Shown here: piece after piece, positions 39,098 to 43,011 of the stretch
Layout of the letters: each line of letters begins with the position of its first letter
How positions within the stretch are numbered: the stretch's first letter is position 1
DNA from: DATLED01 sp046597375
Lineage (GTDB): Bacteria > Actinomycetota > Acidimicrobiia > Acidimicrobiales > CADCTF01
Direction of reading: 5' to 3'
DNA: 43,011 bases
NCBI GenBank assembly: GCA_046597375.1
Contig: JBKJKM010000270.1
Span: 1-43,011, forward strand
Program-made: the position numbers and the translations under genes
The notes under the pieces: model-generated
Databases searched by the model: none
What the model was told of the DNA's origin: nothing
Seen by the model: only the letters and a program-made list of their open reading frames with translations

Positions 39098-40153
39098 TCA
39101 GGTGGACGTCGACTCGTCCACGACGACGGCGCCGATGGCGAGAGCGAGCACGGTGAGCAGCGCGCCAGTCAGCCCGTAGAGCTCGAGACCGGCGAAGCCA
39201 CCGGCTGCCGTGAGGAAGGGGCCGATCCTCACCGTCGACCGTTCGAGGCGGCGCTGTGCGACCAGGTACTCCGCCGCCTGATACGCCACGAACGCCACGA
39301 GCAACAGCAGGCCCCGGGTGGGGTCGATGACGCCGGCCAGCACGATGATCGGGACGGCACCGATGACGGCTCCGAGGAGTGGTACGGCGTCCCACAAGAC
39401 GACCCAGAGTGCCAGGGGGGCCGGACCCGGCACGCCCGCCGCGCGTGCCAGCCCGTAGGCGACGGCGCCGGCGACGACGGCCATCGCGATGGTCCCTCGG
39501 GCGTAGCCGAAGGAGCGGTGGTACACCGCCTGTGCGATTCGACTGGCTTGGGCGCGGCGTTCGTCGTCGTGGAGCTGTCGTGCGGCCGCGGAAGCCAGGT
39601 TGGGCCCGTGTAGGAGGAAGAACAGAGTCAGCACGAACACCGCAAGGAACGACAGGCCGCGGGTGGCGGCCGAGCGGATGGCCTCGGCCGGCGTGCCGCC
39701 TCGGAGGCGTTCTGGCACGCTCCGCACGAAGGCTTCGGTGCGGGCGCTCAGGTCGACCTCGGAGGCGGCGTCGGCGAACCGGCTGTCGACTTCGATCCGT
39801 TGAGCCAGGCGGGGAGCCGACCGTTGCAATGTGGCGGTCTGCTCGACGAGACCGTCGACCAGCCCGTAGGTGATGGCGCCGACGGTGGCGAGCGAGCCGA
39901 GGGCCACAAGGGCAACGGCCAGGCCCTTCGGGATCCGACGGGAGAGGCGTTCGACGAGCGGGGCCAACAGCGCCGCCGTCGCCGAGGCGATGAGCACCCA
40001 GGCCAGCACCCGTTCGGCGCTGGCCAGGATGCGGAGGCCGAGCAGCGTGAAGGCCACGACGGCGATGGCCACGGCGATCGACCGGCCGCTGACACGGAGG
40101 CGTCGTCGCACCGGCGCGCCGACGACCTCCGGCAGGTCGGGCGTGGCGGGCAC
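39098..40153 (-). CDS. AI-2E family transporter (UPF0118 membrane protein)
   Basis: A 351-residue membrane protein with the eight-helix UPF0118 layout. Helices cluster at about 25-60, 75-95, 170-195 and 220-330. The second cluster holds LAVFVLTLFFLLHGPNLASA, TIAMAVVAGAVAYGLARAAG and LWVVLWDAVPLLGAVIGAVP, the last being the conserved W-x-x-V-P-x-x-G-x-x-I/x-P signature. Members are putative exporters (TqsA for autoinducer-2; others for Na+/H+), and the substrate here is unknown. GTG 40153 is chosen because TACTGT lies 6 nt upstream; the open frame beyond overlaps the divergent paralogue. It is convergent with the unknown gene at 37960. Confidence 0.88.
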   Translation of the reverse strand: MPATPDLPEVVGAPVRRRLRVSGRSIAVAIAVVAFTLLGLRILASAERVLAWVLIASATAALLAPLVERLSRRIPKGLAVALVALGSLATVGAITYGLVDGLVEQTATLQRSAPRLAQRIEVDSRFADAASEVDLSARTEAFVRSVPERLRGGTPAEAIRSAATRGLSFLAVFVLTLFFLLHGPNLASAAARQLHDDERRAQASRIAQAVYHRSFGYARGTIAMAVVAGAVAYGLARAAGVPGPAPLALWVVLWDAVPLLGAVIGAVPIIVLAGVIDPTRGLLLLVAFVAYQAAEYLVAQRRLERSTVRIGPFLTAAGGFAGLELYGLTGALLTVLALAIGAVVVDESTST

Positions 40154-40159
40154 GCCGGT

Positions 40160-40165
40160 ACAGTA
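40160..40165 (-). promoter_or_regulatory. -10 box (TACTGT) of the AI-2E gene
   Basis: On the minus strand TACTGT ends 6 nt before GTG 40153, with no Shine-Dalgarno. The 62 bp between the two divergent transporter genes contains no other clear signal. Confidence 0.45.
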
Positions 40166-40215
40166 CGCGCCGTGCCCGGCACCAGAGCTGCCCTGAACAG
40201 CTGCCGGACCGAGCG

Positions 40216-41313
40216 GTGACGGCGACCGCGAAGGTCGAGCCGCCGCCGGACAGCGTCGACCTCGACTGGCGTTCATTGGCGGCGTTGGCCGTCGCCGTCA
40301 GTGGCCTGGTGGTCGTCACCGGGCTGGCCCGCTCAGTACCGCGCACCCTCGCCGCACTCGCCGTCGGGTCCATCCTGACGCTCGGCCTCGACCCGCTCGT
40401 CTCCAAGTTGGCCGCCCGCATCGGCGGTCGTCGCGGCGTCGCCTTGGCTGCGGTCCTCGCGGGCTTCGTGGCTGCGGTCGTCCTCGTCGGCGTGCTCCTG
40501 GTGCCTCCCGCCGCCCGGCAAGCTCGCGAGCTCGGAGACGATCTCCCGGCCGTGTTGGCTGACCTCACCGAGCTCCCGCTCGTCGGGGACGCGATCGCCG
40601 ACGCCGGCGTGCCGGCGCGCCTCGAGCGTTCCATCGAGGAGCTGCCCGAACGCCTCCTCGGCGACGACACGCCGCTCCTCGAAGTCGGGCAGCGGGCGGC
40701 CGACGGCCTCCTGGCAGTAACCGTGACGATGTTGTTCGTCATCACCTTGCTCCTCGACGGCAGTCGATTGATGCGGGCAATGCGGAGGCTGGTGCCGGCG
40801 CGCCATCGACTTCGCGCCGACCGTCTGGCGGAGGTGAGCTACCGCGTCGTCGGGAAGTACGTCGCCGGTTCGCTCCTGGTGGCCGTGGTCGCCGGCCTGT
40901 GCAATCTGATCGCCGGTCTCACCCTCGGCGTCCCTCTCGCTCCGCTCCTCGCCCTGTGGGTGATGGTCTGGAACCTCGTCCCGCAGATCGGCGGGGCCCT
41001 CGGCGGGATTCCGTTCGTGCTGTTCGGCTTCACCCAGGGCGCCAAGACCGGGTTGGCCTGCGCGGCGTTCTTCCTTGTCTACCAACAGTTGGAGAACAAC
41101 ATCCTCGGGCCGCTCCTCGTGGGTCAGGCCGTGAAGCTCTCGCCGCCGGCGACGATGACGGCCGCCCTCGTGGGTGTGTCGGCCGGCGGCGTGGTTGGCG
41201 CACTCCTCGCCGTCCCCCTGCTCGGGGCGGCGAAGGCGATCTACCTCGAGTTGCGGCCAGGGGAGCCCACCGTCACGTCCCCGCCGGCTCCAGATCCGGT
41301 TCGCCGCCAGTGA
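40216..41313 (+). CDS. AI-2E family transporter (second, divergent paralogue)
   Basis: A 365-residue protein of the same family as the divergent neighbour. It begins VDLDWRSLAALAVAVSGLVV, has VTVTMLFVITLLLDGSRLMR and YVAGSLLVAVVAGLCNLIAG, and the family signature LWVMVWNLVPQIGGALGGIP followed by FFLVYQQLENNILGPLLVGQ. The N-L-V-P-x-x-G and Q-x-x-E-N-x-I-L/x-P segments are textbook for the family. GTG is the start; there is no Shine-Dalgarno and no clear -10. The C-terminus overlaps the convergent MFS gene by 41 bp. Function of a paired arrangement is unknown. Confidence 0.9.
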   Translation: MTATAKVEPPPDSVDLDWRSLAALAVAVSGLVVVTGLARSVPRTLAALAVGSILTLGLDPLVSKLAARIGGRRGVALAAVLAGFVAAVVLVGVLLVPPAARQARELGDDLPAVLADLTELPLVGDAIADAGVPARLERSIEELPERLLGDDTPLLEVGQRAADGLLAVTVTMLFVITLLLDGSRLMRAMRRLVPARHRLRADRLAEVSYRVVGKYVAGSLLVAVVAGLCNLIAGLTLGVPLAPLLALWVMVWNLVPQIGGALGGIPFVLFGFTQGAKTGLACAAFFLVYQQLENNILGPLLVGQAVKLSPPATMTAALVGVSAGGVVGALLAVPLLGAAKAIYLELRPGEPTVTSPPAPDPVRRQ

Positions 41314-42466
41314 GGCGGCTCGGGTCGCGCCGGTCCTTGCCGGCCATGACCCAGAGGGCCACCATGCCGAAGAGGCACAGCACGCCGGGCGTGGCCCACG
41401 CGGCACCGAAGCCGGCGGCGTCGGCGACGAAGCCGACGAGATAACCGCCGGTCGAGGCTCCGACATCGAAGCAGGCCGTGAACGAACCGAGGGCCTCGCC
41501 CCGCTCGCGATCGGAAACGCGGTCGACGGTCAACGCCATGAGGGCCGGGAAGATCAGGGCGTGCCCGGCCCCGAAGAGGGCGACGCCGACGAAGGCCGCC
41601 ACCGGCCGTGGGACCGCCGCCAGCACGAACATGCCGAGCGCACCGGAAACGAGTCCGGGGAAGGCGACGGCGGCTCGCCCGAAGCGGTCGGCGAGGCGTC
41701 CGCTCACGAGTCGCACGACCAGGATCGTCACGGCGAAGGTGGCGTAGAGCCCCCCGGAGGAGCCCATCCCGATCGAGCGCGCATAGAGGGGAGTGAACGA
41801 CGAGATTGCGGTGTAGCCAACGGCGACGGTGAGCAACACGAGCCCGGGTCCGAGCGCTGCGGGATGGACCCAGCGTCGCCGGACCGGCGGGCCCTCCAGC
41901 TCTGGGCGATCGGGTCGAGTCTCGGGCACGTTCACGGCGATGGCCAGTGCGACGATCGACGACGCCACCGCCGCCCACCATGCCCAGGCGTACGAGTGCG
42001 TCTCGATGAGGATCTCGCCCAGCGCCGGTCCTGCGGCGAACCCGGCGTAGAGGAAGAGGCTGAACCGGGAGATGTAGTCGGCTCGCTTCTCGAGGGGCGC
42101 GAGGTCGGTCGCGACCGTCGCCGCCGAGGTGTAGAAGGCCGATCCGGCCAGACCCTGGACCAGGCGCAGCCCGATGACCGCCGGTAGCGAGTCGGCGAAG
42201 AGCAATCCAACGGCCGAGATGGCGATCAACACCGGCCCGCCCCGAAGGAACCACTTCCGGCCTACGGCATCCATCCTCCGTCCGACGAACGGACGGGAGA
42301 AGACCGCCGTGATCGAGAAGGCACCGACGGCCAAGCCGACCGCCGCCTTCGAACCGCTCAGTTCGCGGCTGACGAACAAGGGGAGACCGGAGAGGAAGAT
42401 CCCCATGGCCAGGAAGTGAAAGAAGGTGGCCCCGCACAACAGCAGGAAGCGGGCGCGCGCGGACAT
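41273..42466 (-). CDS. Major facilitator superfamily (MFS) transporter
   Basis: A 397-residue twelve-helix transporter. Motif A in loop 2-3 is GRRMDAVGRKWFLRGG; a related G-R-L-A-D-R-F-G-R occurs in loop 8-9. RLVQGLAGSAFYTSAATVA (helix 4) and FSLFLYAGFAAGPALGEIL (helix 5) are typical of drug-efflux-type members, and SFTACFDVGASTGGYLVGF is helix 11. Substrate unknown. I choose ATG 42466 because AGAGG lies nine bases upstream; ATG 42475 is in frame. It is divergent from a TetR gene with an operator palindrome in between, the common arrangement of a regulator and its efflux pump. Its 3' end overlaps the AI-2E gene by 41 bp. Confidence 0.9.
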   Translation of the reverse strand: MSARARFLLLCGATFFHFLAMGIFLSGLPLFVSRELSGSKAAVGLAVGAFSITAVFSRPFVGRRMDAVGRKWFLRGGPVLIAISAVGLLFADSLPAVIGLRLVQGLAGSAFYTSAATVATDLAPLEKRADYISRFSLFLYAGFAAGPALGEILIETHSYAWAWWAAVASSIVALAIAVNVPETRPDRPELEGPPVRRRWVHPAALGPGLVLLTVAVGYTAISSFTPLYARSIGMGSSGGLYATFAVTILVVRLVSGRLADRFGRAAVAFPGLVSGALGMFVLAAVPRPVAAFVGVALFGAGHALIFPALMALTVDRVSDRERGEALGSFTACFDVGASTGGYLVGFVADAAGFGAAWATPGVLCLFGMVALWVMAGKDRRDPSRLTGGEPDLEPAGT

Positions 42467-42538
42467 CCCGACCATCCTCTTTGGTCATCCGTTGTGCGGC
42501 CAAACTGCGACCACGGCTCCTCGACCTGCGGTCGGCCA

Positions 42539-42561
42539 GGTGTAAACTTCACAGTTACACC
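42539..42561. promoter_or_regulatory. Imperfect palindrome between MFS and TetR genes, probable TetR operator
   Basis: GGTGTAA at the left and TTACACC at the right are perfect 7-bp arms; inner bases AACT and AGTT extend the symmetry with a one-base shift. The site ends one base before ATG 42563, where it would block the TetR gene's own start. TAAACT (42543-42548) with TCGACC (42521-42526) at 16 bp could be its promoter. Confidence 0.55.
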
Positions 42562-42562
42562 C

Positions 42563-43011
42563 ATGGTCACCGCTCCCCGTCAACTCCTCGACCGGGCCGC
42601 TCGGCGCGAGACGATCCTGCGGGGCGCCGCCTTCGCGTTCGCCGAGCAGGGCTATGCCGGCACCTCGATGGAAGGTGTGGCTGCAGCCGCGGGCATCACG
42701 AAGCTCATCGTGTACCGGCACTTCGCGTCGAAAGAGGAGCTGTACGACGCCGTGCTCGAGCGGGTCTCCGATCGCGGGCGTGAGGTCTTCATCGCCGGGC
42801 TGCAAGCCGGACGGCCAGGGTCGGGTGCCGTGCGGGCCCTGCTGACCATGGCGCGCGAGGATCCCGCCGGCTTCACGCTCCTGTGGAACCACGCCGTTCG
42901 CGAGCCGCAGTTCGCCGAGCATGCTGGCACCATTCGAGCCGGGGGGGTCGATGCCGCCGAGAACTTGTTGGCATCGGGCGGGTGGGTCGCCGGGCCCAAC
43001 CGACGGTGGGC
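42563..43011 (+). CDS. TetR-family transcriptional regulator, N-terminal part (cut by window edge)
   Basis: An open frame from ATG 42563 runs off the window after about 149 codons. The N-terminal HTH is RRETILRGAAFAFAEQGYAG, then TSMEGVAAAAGITKLIVYRH and FASKEELYDAVLERV, the standard TetR block. The helical part that follows (VRALLTMAREDPAGFTLLWN) is the beginning of the ligand-binding domain. It is divergent from the MFS transporter and has a palindrome directly upstream, so self-repression and control of the transporter are likely. The C-terminal part is not in the window. Confidence 0.85.
   Translation, partial: MVTAPRQLLDRAARRETILRGAAFAFAEQGYAGTSMEGVAAAAGITKLIVYRHFASKEELYDAVLERVSDRGREVFIAGLQAGRPGSGAVRALLTMAREDPAGFTLLWNHAVREPQFAEHAGTIRAGGVDAAENLLASGGWVAGPNRRW

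Noticed and set aside
1..43011. CRISPR arrays, insertion sequences, phage genes and rRNA.
   Set aside because: No regularly spaced repeats, transposase motifs, terminal inverted repeats, structural phage genes or rRNA sequence were seen.

Overview
The window is GC-rich and densely coded on both strands, with many 4-bp start/stop overlaps and no gap of 300 bases or more without a gene. GTG and TTG starts are common. The gene set (mycothiol-type DinB/DUF664 protein, DUF222/HNH relative, actinobacterial P450, AMP-forming acyl-CoA synthetase, Rv0501/Rv0502-like SDR plus acyltransferase pair, HelD/HelR-type ATPase, LigD-type phosphoesterase plus Ku, LiaFSR-like system) points to a high-GC Actinomycetota. 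An Acidimicrobiia-type lineage is my best guess, but there is no rRNA or other phylogenetic marker to fix it. No plasmid, phage, IS or CRISPR module is visible, so this reads as ordinary chromosome.

Layout. 1-1213: the start of a DUF222-type gene cut by the window edge, a short tandem repeat, and a RIO-type kinase. 1302-8148 (+): HI0933-type flavoprotein, Cys-rich protein, class V aminotransferase, acyl-CoA synthetase, GNAT acetyltransferase and cytochrome P450; the first five are almost back to back. 8171-13413 (-): an operon-like run of TesB thioesterase, CDF metal transporter, tail-anchored Ig-like protein, crotonase, SDR and PlsC acyltransferase, pointing to acyl-CoA and lipid metabolism. 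13468-16222: YqgE/AlgH, HemD-like protein, PD-(D/E)XK nuclease with putative Fe-S cysteines, and a small unknown protein. 16239-26220: tRNA-Leu(UAA) followed by a patchwork of unrelated single genes (LuxR relic, asparaginase, DUF2332, VOC, nucleotidyltransferase, HIT, PEP-utilising His domain, lipoprotein, GH15 relic, TetR, DUF2237, CmcJ-like, DinB). This is the most accessory-looking part.

26354-33173 is an envelope-signalling cluster. An OmpR/histidine kinase/DUF4173 operon runs toward a membrane-anchored DUF4097-like protein, and a LiaF-S-R-like operon lies on the other side of that protein. 33216-37136 holds a HelD/HelR-like ATPase divergent from a LigD-type 3'-phosphoesterase fused to an apparently dead ligase domain, followed by Ku. 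37151-39063 is a divergent alpha/beta hydrolase and ferritin-like-candidate pair sharing a palindromic operator. 39098-43011: two divergent AI-2E-family transporters, then an MFS transporter divergent from a TetR gene cut by the window edge.

Two general patterns stand out. First, a TANNNT -10 box lies about 5-8 nt upstream of the start codon of many genes that lack a Shine-Dalgarno sequence, which suggests widespread leaderless transcription; I used it to choose several starts. Second, the strongest candidate for something undescribed is the phosphoesterase-pseudoligase protein beside Ku, where all phosphoesterase residues I know are kept but the ligase nucleotidyl-lysine motif is lost.
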